Below are positions 25,405-38,315 of a stretch of DNA of 64,000 bases, in pieces. The stretch covers positions 939,501 through 1,003,500 of the forward strand of contig JACCIC010000152.1 in assembly GCA_018907035.1 (NCBI GenBank), written 5' to 3'. The translations under genes were made by a program, and so were the position numbers. Origin of the DNA: Sycobia sp. Sy_11. Taxonomy: Eukaryota; Arthropoda; Insecta; Hymenoptera; Epichrysomallidae. Within the stretch, counting starts at the first letter, position 1. Each line of letters opens with the position of its first letter. The notes under the pieces are model-generated. The model saw nothing but the letters and a program-made list of their open reading frames with translations. It ran no database searches and was not told the origin of the DNA.

Positions 25405-25478
25405 GACCTCCGATGAGCTTCAGAAATCTACGAATCTACTAATCGCAAGCTAATGCATTATCCACCATGCCGGACGAA
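25405..25478 (-). repeat. tRNA-like segment inside the inverted element (right copy)
   Basis: In reverse complement it shares GATAATGCATTAGCTTGCGA and CATCGGAGGTC with the left copy. It is more decayed around the T arm. Confidence 0.35.
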
Positions 25479-25748
25479 ATATACGTTGACAATGCCGTAT
25501 GAAAAAAAGGTAAAGAATCCTGATTAGTTTCAAGATAGAAAGCCTAACCACTTCCTTAATTATCTTACTTAGTAGCAGAACTCGCCAAAACGGTCCAAGT
25601 TATGGAAATCTGAACAGAGCCGAGAAAGTAATAATTAACAGAAGACGATTATTAGATGATTGTAGGGAAATCTCACTTGGATCTGGCGAGCATTAGCTAC
25701 ACGAGGAAATCATCGGTAATACTGGCTAGAATCTAGCTTGAATTCGGG

Positions 25749-26850
25749 AAACTTCCAGAGCAATTCTACAAGCGTTCGTTAGAAATTATTATTAGAATAA
25801 AATAAAAGCATTATAAAACCTAGACAATATTAAATCCAATATTAAGATATTACGTTCAAAAAAATGTAAATAATACTTAATTTTATGGCATAAAATCGGC
25901 GAGCACGCGTAATAAAACCTACAAAATTGTAGTAAATAAGATGTATAATTTTTATTTTGAATTAAAGCTCCTATTGGTGTGAATGCTAGAATGTAAAATT
26001 AGACAGTTCAATACAACATCAATATATTTGATTATTATTTTTTTTTTTTAATATTCTAGTATTCTGTATTTATTTTTTAATTATCATATTTTTTTCTAAT
26101 TTTTTGTTCAATTTGTAATAATAAAAGATTTACTCTACATCGGTATAAAGGCAGTAAACAGTATGTCTTTTCACTTATGGCTTTTGGATGATACGATATA
26201 TATTTTTTTTCTTCTAATTTTAGGGCAGATTCGTGATCAGTGACGCCGGAAACTCAAGGGTTCCATTTTATTTTTACGGGATTCTGGAAGTACCGAAAAA
26301 ATATATGTAGGCCGTTTGCAGAGGTGGCCAGGCGTTGGCATGGGTGCGGGAATGTATGGCTTTATCAAATCCGACCTATAACGGAAGCATAAAATACTTA
26401 TACGATCCTCTGAATTCAATATACGGGTTGTTAAGGACCCATCCTCGCCCGTTTTAGTGCGCATTGCAAAAAAAAAATCAGAATTTTTTTAAATTTATGT
26501 CGAAAAAAATATTCTATCTAAAAAATTGAGAGAAAGTACGTGTCATTTTGTCCAGAGTACGTTTCTTTCAAGATTTTGCTTTATTCGAAATAACGTTTAA
26601 AAGTATTATAGAATTAAGGAAAGTGCAGATGATCAAATATAGCTGACTGAAAAAATTCAAATAAAATTCTGCCGTAGAATTCTCTACATTTAACTTGCGT
26701 GCCTTTAATAAAATCCTGGTGTTATTTCTTGGATTTTCTCTATAGAATAAAAATATATATATATATTTACATCGAACACTGATTATCGATTGTCTTGCAA
26801 TACACAAATTCAATAAGGGTAAAAATACTATGAAGGAAATCGTTAAAATG
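25749..26850. other. AT-rich DNA with one less AT-rich patch (26220-26465)
   Basis: No gene. The patch starts with AGATTCGTGATCAGTGACGC and looks like an inserted or conserved repeat. Its 75-codon minus-strand frame has no recognisable domain. Confidence 0.4.
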
Positions 26851-27200
26851 TTTAGAGTAGTATTGTATTTTACTTGTATATATTGTATTTTAATATAACG
26901 GAATTTAGAGAGTAGAATTATTAACGGCGAAAATCCTGGATAAAATGTATTCTACTTAGTTTTGCGCCACGGTGTGCTTGATTTTTAATATGTTTCCGAA
27001 ATTGTAGAAAACTGAACGGGGCAGAGACTCGGCGAGAGGCTCGCCGCCGAGAGCTTCAGTCTTCGGCCTTCTTGAGCGATCGTCCGTACATAACCTCATT
27101 CGCGCGACAGTCGTCCTTCAACGTCGCAAGCCTTCAACGTCGTACGAACTCGCCTGTGCGCGAACATCTACGCTGTATCTACGATTTAATTATCAGTAAT
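26851..27200 (+). repeat. Dispersed repeat, partial copy B, at an AT to GC boundary
   Basis: 26914-27034 matches 61881-62006 in several blocks, among them GAATTATTAACG, CCGAAATTGTAGAAAACTG against CCAAAATTTTGAAAACTAT, and GGGGCAGAGACTCGG against GGGTCAGCGACTCCG. Right after it come a hairpin (CGGCGAG and CTCGCCG, about 27030-27047) and a doubled CCTTCAACGTCG. It may also be promoter-like, because it opens a CpG-rich block, but no transcript start can be shown. Confidence 0.5.
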
Positions 27201-27643
27201 AATATAGCATTTTTATTCGTCTCTTAGCTTCAATCGCTAAGCATCCCATCGTCGGCACCGGTTTTTCGCCGCTCTGTCGAGGTTAAGTAGAAACGTCAAC
27301 GCTCGCATTTTTCCAAAAAGCATCGTCTCAAAATTCTCACGACCCTCTGCATAGGCTACCAAATAAACGTCCCGGGACGTGGGAGGGGGGAGGGTGGCGA
27401 GGCGAAGCAAAGAACAAAAATGTCTTTGGGGGGGAGGGGGTAAAGCCGCGACGCCCTGTCTCACCAGCTTGGGAACACGCGCAGGGCGAACGGCTGCGGC
27501 TGCGGCGCGAGAAGGCATTTTCGCCTTCTCGCGCCCCGCCTGCTCCAGCTCTCCTCGGTCTCATTAACCGTTCCGACATCGACCAGTCAAAACTTTCCTC
27601 GACCCGGCGGGCGCGCGTTACGAGTTAGCGAGGGTAAGGGGCG

Positions 27644-27647
<4 letters not shown>

Positions 27648-27693
<46 letters not shown>

Positions 27694-27700
27694 GGAGAGA
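27648..27700. repeat. (GA)n microsatellite
   Basis: GA dinucleotides, imperfect at the right end where GGGA units appear. Confidence 0.95.
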
Positions 27701-27812
27701 AGACAGGGGAAAAAACGAGAGAAAGTGGTGTAGAGGGTGGGGGGTGACATTCGCGCGCGGTAATCCGTGTGCGGTCGCCCCCTCTCCCGCCTCTCGCGAG
27801 TACAGCGTGCGG

Positions 27813-27815
<3 letters not shown>

Positions 27816-27847
<32 letters not shown>
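27816..27847. repeat. (GA)n microsatellite
   Basis: Sixteen GA units in the same polarity as the tract 150 bp to the left. Confidence 0.96.
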
Positions 27848-27848
<1 letters not shown>

Positions 27849-28420
27849 AACTCCGCGCCTCTGCACACAGCTGTGCAACTGCAGCAGTAGAGAAACTTCG
27901 TCCCGCGTTCCACTGCCAAGATTCTCCTCTACCCGCCTCAACTGCGAAGAAGGCCATATAGGAGCATACGCGGGAGCAAACTTCTCGGGTAGTCTGTGAA
28001 ACCCCAGAGAGGCCCCGCGCGGAGAGTCGAAGACGTAGAGGTCGGCAATGGAGGGAAGCACCATCGTGCATATATATATATAGTGTAGGAAAAGGACTCG
28101 AGCGCGAGCGGAGTATGGGACGTGAGCATCGAGAAGGCGCGCGCGCGCGCTCGACCCGAAAGAAAATGGAGGAGTGGCGACGGTTTGCTATTGATTGCCG
28201 CGCGCTCGCGGATTAATTGCTTTGTCGCGTTTTGTTCGCTTTTGTTCTTCATTTTGCTTAGTCGTCAGCGAGCTTCTCATCTTGGTATCAAGGTTACATC
28301 ATTGGGTAAGCGTACGAGATCGGCGGGGGAGGGGAGGGGGATGAGTTCAGCGATACATCGTACAAATGGGCTTTTGAGCGCTCAATATTGCCGTTCTCGG
28401 TAATTATTCGCTTCTTTTTT

Positions 28421-30369
28421 TTTTGTTTGTTTACAGTACACCGATCGCCGATCGATATTTTCGCGTATTGCAGGATCAGTATGTAGAAGTTAAATCCTAT
28501 GATTGTACCTAAGGGTCAAATTATCGGCGTTAATTCGTCAATAAAATTATGGCGCATGTGGTTATTTCGAGAAATAGTGGCTAAAAAATATTTTTATCGT
28601 TCTTGCAGTTTTTAGAATAGTTATAGAATTGTAATTATATAAGGACGGTATGATTGTACCGGTTTCCAAACACCCCGTGAAATTATAGATAAAAAATAAA
28701 ACAAAGTACTACCAACGTGTAAATGAAACAATAGGGTAAAAATTTGTAACAAATCAATTCGATTAATACACGACTCCGTTTTGATCTGACGCGTTAACGG
28801 TAAATTTAAATACGGTTCGAAAAACCGTCCTTTATGTAGAATTTGGCACAGTCTCCCAGATTGTTATTAATTAGACAATTGCAGTAAAAGGTACAATGAA
28901 ATCTGATTAGTTTCAAAAATTTGTCACGGCACTAGGAGTTCGATACGGGGGGGGGGGCGTCTCACCGCCGAACCTATTGCATATAACATACCGAATATAT
29001 ATTTGTTAATGACGAATCTTGTATATTCAATTTATGCAAATTTGGATAAAATTTATTTGTGAATATTCAATCGCGTTCATAATCTTTGTTTATCCCCTCT
29101 CGTTATTCGATCGATGGCATGAAAAAAAAAAAAAACAAAACAAAAGTCGTCGGTTTTCATTCGCGCAATGATAGAATCGCACGTAGGGGGCACGGGCGAA
29201 ACGGGCGAATAGGCGCAATTCGTGCGCTTGAACGCTGCAACAAAAAAAAAAAAAGAGGTGAATTAGCGCGCTGCTCGATCGGCTGTCGGACGTCCGTGGC
29301 GGCTGCACCATCCGTGAAATTTGCACCCACCCGAGGGCCAGGCGAGCGCGAGCCCAAGACCGTTGCTTCGGCTGTACCGGAGCTTAGCAACGAACTCCAA
29401 GCACGCGATGCCGTCTCCACACGCGTCTGTTTATTTATCTATGACTAGAGCATTTGTAGACGTACAAAATAATTTGTACGCTTTTGCTTTCGTTAATCTT
29501 GGTTCACTTTATGTTTTTGTACCCTCGAGGAAACAGATGCAGAGTATTAATTTCCTACTAAGTATTGCTTATTGTAAACAAATGAAATAAATAATTAAAT
29601 AAATAAAATAAAACAAATTATATTTACATATTTATGTATGTATGTATGCATCTATGCATGTGTACATATTAAATCGTAAACAGCATCGATATGTTACTTT
29701 CACGACGTTCTAAGTAAGGCTTGGCACTTGTTGACCTTTACAAAGAGCTTCGCATATTCGGCTTAATTTCCAGCTAAAAATAGAGACATCGAGCTATTTA
29801 TGTTGCTCCAATTCCGTTCTCTATGAGATATAAGATAATACAGTGTAGCTGCCTGATTAATCAGTCGAGCCTGGCACAATTCCCATGCTTGCTTTACAAA
29901 TCACGCAAGAGGAATTGGAATAAGCTGCTCTTTACATTGAGAAACGCGTGTCAGCCGCGCGTCACGAATTTTTTTAATGCCGATTCATCGTTATTCATCG
30001 GCCTATTCCGGGAATCTGTTTAGATGCCAATGATAAAGATGAATTATGAGCTCGATAAAATCTGCGATCAACAATGGAGATACACTACTTGCGATTAACG
30101 ATATCTACGCAAGTGTGAGAAATAAATTTCCTGCAAAAATTTCATTAAGAAAATGAACTAAAAGGTATCATTGGTCGATGGGTTTAAACACAGAAATAAA
30201 CAACGAGTTACTCGAAACTTATTCTTATATTATAGGTCAAGTGTAGAAAGAGCGAAAAGTGTAGGGATTGGGGATTGTCTAAGTAGAAAAAGGACATAAG
30301 AAACAAAGAGGCAAAAAGAAAAAGAGAAAGTCCGATGCAATTTTGCTAAAAAAGAAAAAAACATCACAG

Positions 30370-30424
<55 letters not shown>

Positions 30425-31500
30425 GTGCACGCTTGCGCAGTGACGGATGCGACCTCAATTCCAGTAGGAGCAGAGCCGGCCAGGTTCCGCGTTCGCGGGG
30501 GTTGACCTTTCGGGGGGGGGGGGCATCACACCGATAGATTCGCCGAGGATGCGTTGATTTTCCGAAAATATTCACTACCCTCTCGGTTCTCCGTCGCCGG
30601 GCGGCTCGTTCTCGTTCGTAATAATATTTGCCTCCGCGTGTTAAAGAGGAAGGCTTTGTGTATCTGTCGAATGCAGTGATTTGTGGTTTGTTTGTTTTTT
30701 TTTTTTTTTTTTTACAGAGAATAAAATTAAGTAAGTTGCTGTTGTTGGATAAAAAGAGGAGTCGATCGATATTTTATACTGGTCAAAAAAAAAAAGAAAA
30801 GAAAAAGATTCTTAGGCACATCCAGCAAAAATGCACGATTTAAAAGATAGTGATTGGTTTGAAGCTCTGATTTTCAAAAGTTTAAAAAATTCGATACAAT
30901 ACTCCTCTTGTAAGATTTTAAAATACAAAATAAGTAAATTAAAAAATATAAACTATTATATCACTCGTAAATCCATAGAATATCTTATAATGCGGATTTA
31001 TTGTCAAATTCTATTTTTAGGCCAGATAATCTAGAATCTATGTGTAGTAATTATCAATTTTATCGGATAAAATAATTTTACAATTCCCTTGTTACTTTTA
31101 CCACGTTTTACGTTTCTATATACATTAGTTGGAATTTTGTTTTAATTCTATATGTATAATATACATTGAATTCAAATTTCACCGGCTTTTATACGTATAA
31201 CCATGATATAACCTATAACTTACCCCTTAAAATGTATTACAAAACAGCATTCACTGAGTACGTACCTGGAAAGAGAGAGAATACATTAATGGAATTTACA
31301 TACACCGGAGAGCACTATAACAATATTAATACATCTATATGAAAGACAAATTTTGCAACTCTTTAATAGATGTGATTGCAATTATATTTTATATATAAAC
31401 GCAAAATATAACTCAAACCCTTTATAACTCAAATTTCACGAAAAATCCAGTTTTCTATGGGCGGAAGCATTACAGAAAATTCAGAAAGCAATTTCTTAGA
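28421..31500. other. Mixed AT-rich and CpG-rich non-coding DNA
   Basis: AT-rich spacers surround GC patches at about 29110-29430 and 30420-30640. It holds poly(A) and poly(G) runs and a long GA tract. No coding exon was recognised. Confidence 0.5.
30374..30421. repeat. (GA)n microsatellite
   Basis: About 24 uninterrupted AG units. Confidence 0.97.
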
Positions 31501-32540
31501 AAATAAAAATCAAGAGCCGTGTACGATCGACGGATCGCCAGCTATCGGGAAATTAAGTATGCAACGCAGCAGGTCGCCATAGGCTGAATTTGAGCGCGCA
31601 CTTATACAAATCTATATCTATAGTATAGGGCGTATAGGCTCGCTTCGCGCCCGGGCAAAGTAAATAATGGATAATACAAAAATTAATTTGTTAATTAAGC
31701 CGGTAAAGTCTCTCTCGGCCGTAGGCCATCCGCCCTCGTCGTGCGTAACGCGAAACGGCGCCGCTCGGCGATGGGGGGCGGGGCAGAGGGGGAGGTCATC
31801 AGTAGTAACGTTAACGAAGACGAGTCACATAATCCCAGTACGCGTAACAACCGAGCTCGTGTATTAAATATCCCATCGCCCTCCCACCCCATACTCCGTG
31901 GCTCCGCGGGCTAAACAGTAATCTTCTACATATTAATTCCGCCGTCAACGTTCTCCCCCTCCCCCTTCGCTCCTCTGCCCCACTCCCCCCCTCTCTCTCT
32001 CTCTCTCTCCAATCCACGAAAATCCGATCTCGAAATTTCGACTGTATGCCGACGGCCCCGGCGGGCAGCCGGGGGACGCGCCGCGCGTGCGCTCGTCGTG
32101 CGAGAGCCCCCCGGCGCCGGGGACTCGGGGGATAAGGGCGCGCGCTTGAATTTTAAAAAGGACTCGCGAGTACGCGATCCTTCCCCCCCCCCCCAGTCGC
32201 TAATACCGTCGTTCGCACCCGATCCCCCTTCTCGCCGCCGCCACGCCGCTCGCTCGCGCTCTGTACGGTCCGTCGGTCATTTCGGAGGATCGACGCGGGC
32301 GCCCCGACGGAGTAATGAAGTTGAATTACGATTTGTTGTTCTCCCGTGTCCGCCTCTATATAAGCGTTCACTGGTTTAATTAAAACGTTCTCGCAGTTTT
32401 ATCAGTACGCGATATAGGGGGTTTCCGTTTCGATCGGAGATTTTCCGAATTATCCATAAAGTATATAGTGTCTATTTATCATTTTAATCGTGCGAAGTCC
32501 GTGCGCGTGTACGCGTTTGTCTGTACATACACGCAATCAT
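31501..32540. other. CpG-rich block with a TATA-like site
   Basis: Rich in CpG and in C or G homopolymers. TCTATATAAGCG at 32354 is a strong TATA-box match, followed 45 bp on by TATCAGT. No open frame with domain resemblance follows, so a promoter is only possible. Confidence 0.4.
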
Positions 32541-32853
32541 ACCAGTGAAGAGTCGTATATATGCATTGAAAATAAGCCATAATAATTTTCCCCTATATTA
32601 CGTATACGCCGGATAAATTTAGCGACGTTCCTGATAATCATCGGGGGGAGTGGGTCATAATTTTTGTTCCCCCCCCCTCCCCCAATCATTTTGAAAGCTC
32701 GCCACGGCGCGTTCGGCTTGTTTTGGGGGGGGGGGGTGACGCCCAAAATAAATCGGGGCGAATAAAGCAATGCCGTATAATATACATATATATATATACA
32801 AAACCTTCGTTTATCAATAATTTTAACGCGCATAATTTTATTTTCCAAAATTA

Positions 32854-32976
32854 TGTGTGTGTGTGTGTGTGTACGCAAATATTTCAATATACAATGGTGT
32901 TCACTCATTATGCAGTGAAATAATAATAATAAGGCATATATATATATATTTATTTATTTATTTATTTATTTATATA
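32854..32976. repeat. (TG)n, (TA)n and (TTTA)n microsatellites
   Basis: TG at 32854-32872, TA at 32936-32949, and TTTA units at 32949-32976. Confidence 0.93.
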
Positions 32977-33182
32977 CAATTTTGAATTATTATTTGCTGT
33001 TATGATTCAGCTGTTTGATGCACGACTTATGATCAGTCCTGCGAGGTTTCCGCAGGTTCAATTCAATTTGTCAATTTGACAACGTTGTAAAGAGAGAAGG
33101 AGAGGGAGGAGGCAGATAGAGAGAACGAAAAGAGTATCTAAAGAAATTTTCGGATAATATTTCTGGCGACAAAAGTTTTACG

Positions 33183-33184
<2 letters not shown>

Positions 33185-33246
<62 letters not shown>
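33185..33246. repeat. (TA)n microsatellite, 62 bp
   Basis: Uninterrupted TA, among the longest TA tracts in the window. Confidence 0.97.
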
Positions 33247-33249
<3 letters not shown>

Positions 33250-33926
33250 TTGCGTCTATATATACAGCCTTTTTATTTGATCGAATTACCAATTTGGAAT
33301 TAGAACATCACGATATATATGCTTTCGCGGCAGTCTCCCCTTTATCTTTACACGAATTAATCTTCGGTTTCATTAATTTTCTACATTGCTTATCGTTGAC
33401 TTGATAATTTTACCCGACGTACAGAACAAAAAAAAAAAAATCGACTTTCTGCTTTGTTTTTCCACATTTATTATCTGGGTTACTATACCAGTTAGCTGGA
33501 GTCGGGCGTATTTATCAATTCTGTTCTACGCTAACAACAACGCGCGACACGCACGAATTTCCAATTATACGAAGAGCACCGGGATATCAGGCGAGATACA
33601 TTTGTTTATGTTCACGCTCGTGCCGCGTTGTTTGAACAGCAGAGAGGAGGAAGAAGAAGAGGAAGAAGAAGGAAAAAAAAAACCGAAATTCCACGAACGT
33701 TGCCCCCGTCCACATGTTGCCGCGAAGCCGAATGCGTTCGAGACACGCTCCGTATACCGATCGAAGGGCGTCGTCGAATCGTCATAGAAATGCGAAATCC
33801 TGAACGGCTCCGCGTGGCGTGGCGTCGCGTCGCCACGCTAGTAAAAATTATCCTCTCACCAAAATTGAATTCAAGGAAACGCTACATTTTCCATTTTCTC
33901 CGTTCGATTCGTGTTTATATATATGC

Positions 33927-33967
<41 letters not shown>

Positions 33968-33986
33968 TATAAACATATTGAATATA

Positions 33987-34024
<38 letters not shown>

Positions 34025-34860
34025 AGAAAGGGAGAGAGAGCGAAGAGGAAAGAGCGGGTTATGGCAGTATAATATTTCTTCCCATGGAGCGGGGTGTACG
34101 CGGGTAAAAAAAAAAGAACAATCACAATTCCGCGGTGATATATCCCGAGCGCAATCGAAATGGGGAGTGGATGTTGAAATTTTATGTATATATTCATCGT
34201 AAAACGATCGTTTGAATGAGACCTCATTAAATTTCACCCCCGTGTTCCGATTCGAGAATATGGAGAAATCTTCGATTAGGAAAAAAAAAAAAGAAAGAAA
34301 GAAAGAAGGAAACGTCCGTCGATCATCCCCAACGAAAGTTAATTCCATCGATCCACTTTAAGACTCGTTCGTGGAATTTTATCGTCGCGCTGCCCGTTGC
34401 TTATACCTCCCCCCCCCTCCCGCAATATCTGATTCCTCGAGATATTTAATTGGACCGAAGCACGACAGCTGTTGTTCTCTAACTAGGCGCGCGTCGAGTA
34501 CGTCGATCGGGGGGGGGGGGGGAAGGTGCCGTTCTACGTCCTAATTACGAAAGACATTAAGGGGGCGAATCGTGTACGATGGGGCCGAACGCGTTTCGCT
34601 CGGTGTACATAGAAGCCGGGACGGGAGAGTCGCCGGCGTCCCGAGTTGAATCCGGAAATCCTGGTGGCAGGAGTGCAGTATGGACGACGTAAAATTTTTA
34701 CGAAATAACGGCAATGAAATTGGAACGCCGCACGAAAAAAAATAATACGGGAAACTTTAAATAATTTACGTTGATTTGAAGCCTTGAAGAATTCGAGGTT
34801 GGTGCAGGTGTCGTTAGAAATAACAATATCAATCAAATGCACAAGTAAAATATGCAATAT
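33247..34860. other. Non-coding DNA with purine-rich tracts
   Basis: Holds a GAA/GGA-rich purine run (33641-33672), TA and GA tracts, a 14-G run (34509-34522) and some CpG-rich sequence. No gene recognised. Confidence 0.5.
33928..34020. repeat. Adjacent (TA)n and (GA)n microsatellites
   Basis: TA-rich 33928-33970 and GA 33992-34020. Confidence 0.95.
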
Positions 34861-36648
34861 CGTTTTGCTTTTCAGTCTTGTAGTCGAGTAATGTATTATA
34901 ATCTACATTGAGCATTGGCGCATTCTAAGAAGTTATTGCAAACATTATTTAAGCTTATTGAAGTTGGTTATGCGTAAAACAATATCGCGTAAATTATTAA
35001 AATGACACCTACAAAATACGATACATGTTTTACTTTGCAGTTTTCTTCAACTTTCATCGCGCTTGCATAATAATAACCTATACGATAATATTCTTATTGG
35101 ATAAAAAAAAAGAACACTTACTGATCGCTTAATAATGGAAAATGACAGTAAAAGAAATAAATGAGACGAATTTATTTACAGCCAAGTACTCCATGTATTT
35201 AAATAAATAATTTCCTAAGACCGTTTGATAGCGAACGTTTAGGTTATACCGAAGTAGTTTCAGTGAAAAATATTAAAAATGAAAAACAATACCATTGTGT
35301 CATACGAGAAGCAATAAAACAACATATTTTCATAAACAATTTTCTACACGTAATTTTGCCATTTAAATATTCAGGCACCCTTCGCCGTCAGTTAGCCGTT
35401 CTAAGGACATGAACTGATGAATTATATCCTATTAAAATTTAGACATTGTAACGTTCCACGAGGTCATTTTGATTTTTTTTTTTAAATTGCACTTTATACG
35501 TCGGGTATGCTCTATATTTAGGATAATTTAATAACGTTGTATAGAATAAACAGATAATGTTTTAATGCCCATTGATTATATGCATATGACGGTTGTGTAC
35601 GTTGTATCTATAAAAAATTTACTCCTCGGCGTTTAATTATATTTTGAAATAATTTTTTATTTATTTTTGCTTTTGAATTGATTGAAGCTTCCACTGGGTT
35701 TTCTGCAAATTCTGACTTTTCTTTGAATAGTATAGTCGCGCATTAAAAGAGTGAGAAAATACTATAATATATAAACAACTACAATTTCTGTAACTATTCA
35801 AGTTCATTTTGCTTCGTATAATTTGTAGGTCATTAGTAAGTAAGACAGATCTGTTATTTATACATCATATTTAATTGTTAATTTTTGCGTAGATTTATGT
35901 AGTTTAAATAGTTCTTTGTGTTTTATACGATTTATACTTCATTTATTTTCATATTGATTTTTTCTAATGTTAGTCTTTTTTGAATTAATCACAATTAATC
36001 ACAATTTAATTTTTAATTAATCACAATTTTAACAGCATGATTATCGAAATGATAAAACTATGTATGAAATAATGCTTTATGGAATTGTTTATTTTTAATG
36101 TTCCTTACGATCATTATTCTATTGATTTCCAATTAGTGTTTTTCATGGAATTTATTACAGTATAGTGTATTCAATAACAATTCCACGGTACATGATAATA
36201 AACGTAATTGAAGTTCAAGATAAATACGAAGCAAAATATACATTTTTCTAATTATCTTTTAATAAAGTTACATGATACTCTTGTTATATCAAATCTTCAA
36301 TAAGATCATATAGTGATTTTACTATAACATATTTGTGAATATTTATTGTAGATTCTAATATTACATATTCAATCAAATGTTCGTGATCTTATTGTACTTT
36401 TATTTTAAAGGCTCGAGTATAAAATATAAATTGGATTTAAATTCTTTTTCATTATAATAAAATATTAGCAATGCATATTTATATATTTTTTAACGATTTT
36501 TATTAAAAAATAATTTCATTAATATTATTATTAAAGAGAAAATCTATACTTGAAGCTTACTTTTTTAAAAGTAACATTGAAATTAGATTTCATTTATTTT
36601 ATGCATAACGAAATCTTTACGATAATTTAAAATAAAAAATCTAAAGAT

Positions 36649-36655
<7 letters not shown>

Positions 36656-36701
<46 letters not shown>
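36656..36701. repeat. (TA)n microsatellite
   Basis: Pure TA directly abutting the left end of a foldback element. Confidence 0.97.
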
Positions 36702-36703
<2 letters not shown>

Positions 36704-36705
<2 letters not shown>

Positions 36706-36991
36706 GGTAAGTATGAGATTTTGGTATAAGTATTCGGAGTCAATATTTGGATTTCGGTATATCTAGTACTCGATTGTAAAAATTATACATAAGTAAAGAT
36801 TTTTTTTAACGTTTTATCCAAGTAATTTAATTGTTTTTTTTTCATAAAGCTGATAAAAAGCTTGATTAAATTAAATTACTTGGTTAAAATAAAAAAAAAT
36901 TATTTGTTTATACAAGATTGATCCAGTACTAGACATACCGAAATCGAAATATTAATTTCGAGTATATGAACCAAAGTCTTATACTTGCCTC
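36704..36991. mobile_element. Foldback MITE-like element, about 288 bp
   Basis: The two halves are inverse copies of each other almost to the centre. GAGGTAAGTATGAGA on the left matches TCTTATACTTGCCTC on the right, and GATTTCGGTATATCTAGTAC matches GTACTAGACATACCGAAATC. CCAAGTAATTTAAT near the middle has its inverse at about 36870. There is no coding capacity. Insertion next to the TA tract would fit a TA-targeting transposon, but no target-site duplication can be scored there. Confidence 0.82.
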
Positions 36992-38079
36992 AAATTTACT
37001 TATTTTTGTAAATTAATTTTTCACAAGATATCATCAATTTTCTAAAAATCAAGAACTCGATAATATGTGTGTGTATACAGTTCGTTGCACCAGTTGCAAA
37101 CAACGCCTGGCGATCGGCAAATCAACGAGATTGGAGATCTCGAGAGATCAACTATCATCACCAAATCAACGAGAATCAGAACACACGCTTAGATTTCCAT
37201 ATATGTATAGATATGAAATTAATGTATAATACGAAGCCAACAAATGGCGATTTCTGACAAATGCCGAAAAATTTTTTTAAAATGTTCAATCGGTGAATGC
37301 AAAATTTTGATTCGGATCTCTGTATAACTGGTGCTGCAATCTTAATAAAACATCGTTTCGAGAGCAAAGAGGACTAGAGATTTTTATATATACATCTACA
37401 ACGATAATATAAGACACCAAAAGCTGTGCATTAAATTGTCGTATATGAAAAAAAATTCCATTTGAAAGTATATCCTGAGCCCATTGATTTCGAACATATA
37501 TAAAATATTTATACATTTTTAGTTGTAAATTAAGGTTGGAAGTTTATAGATATTTGAAATCGTATATTGAATTTTGTGCATGAAAAATTGCACAATCCGT
37601 GATGAAATGTTTTTTCTGAAAAAGTCGAGAAATGGGAGCGCATTATTTCATATTTTCAATTATATAATACATTGATATAACATTACTATTTGGCATTGAT
37701 ATTTCTCTGAAATTCGTAGTTGTAAATCCCATAGTTGTTTTATTCTCAGATACAACTATACAGAACGAAGAAGGTCACTATCACGTCCCAAATATCTTTT
37801 AACAGGCAAATAATGCAAATGACGTATCATCGATGCGCCGTGCATTTCACCTCTGATCTTAATTCAAATCTATATTATCCTCAAAATTAAGTATGAGCCT
37901 CTAATCCTGCTCTCTATACCCGCTCCATCTATATTTAATACGCGTTAGTTTAGGTGCGGATACTTCGCTATAAGGACGCATTTACTGCTCCGACGGTAAA
38001 GTGATGTTTACCCTGTCCCCCGCGCGCCGCGTCACTTCATCTACGGCGGCGCCTCTATCGCCGGGATCTTTACCCACTA

Positions 38080-38100
38080 TGTGTGTGTGTGTGTGTGTGT
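38080..38100. repeat. (TG)n microsatellite
   Basis: Ten TG units, followed by ATATAGATAGAT. Confidence 0.95.
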
Positions 38101-38274
38101 ATATAGATAGATTATAAATAGACTCGAGATGCAAAGTAGAGCGGGAAATTTATGTACACATATATCTATATACATATCACATACACGGAACTTGGTCAGG
38201 ATGATCGAAACGATCAACGAGAGTTGTCGGAGTGTATATAAAATTCGAAAGCAAATATTGCGCTTCTACTTCTC

Positions 38275-38278
<4 letters not shown>

Positions 38279-38312
<34 letters not shown>
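38279..38312. repeat. (TA)n microsatellite
   Basis: Pure TA, 34 bp. Confidence 0.96.

Positions 38313-38315
<3 letters not shown>

Larger units (their letters stand above)
24000..25748. mobile_element. 1.75-kb element with long inverted terminal arms
   Basis: The left arm (24000-24222) reads, in reverse complement, as the right arm (about 25506-25748). Long shared words include CAGTATTAC, GATGATTTCCTC, CTCGCCAGATCC, ATCATCTAATAATC, TTAATTATTACTTTCTCG and GGCTTTCTATCTTG. A second matched pair lies inside (24541-24612 and 25405-25478). No transposase frame is visible between the arms. It is best explained as a non-autonomous long-TIR DNA transposon or a nested inverted insertion. Target-site duplications are not clear. 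Confidence 0.75.
27201..28420. other. CpG-rich block, no gene identified
   Basis: GC- and CpG-rich with two GA tracts (27648-27700 and 27816-27847) and a GC-alternating run (28138-28150). Several long overlapping frames exist on both strands, but they translate the repeats into Arg-Glu or Ser-Leu runs and are not genes. Confidence 0.6.
34861..37070. other. AT-rich spacer
   Basis: No gene. ATTAATCACAA is repeated three times near 35986-36027. A TA tract and a foldback element lie at its right end (separate entries). Confidence 0.5.

Noticed and set aside
27237..28403. Many overlapping frames of 80-148 codons
   Set aside because: They come from GC-rich composition and GA tracts, with no family resemblance.
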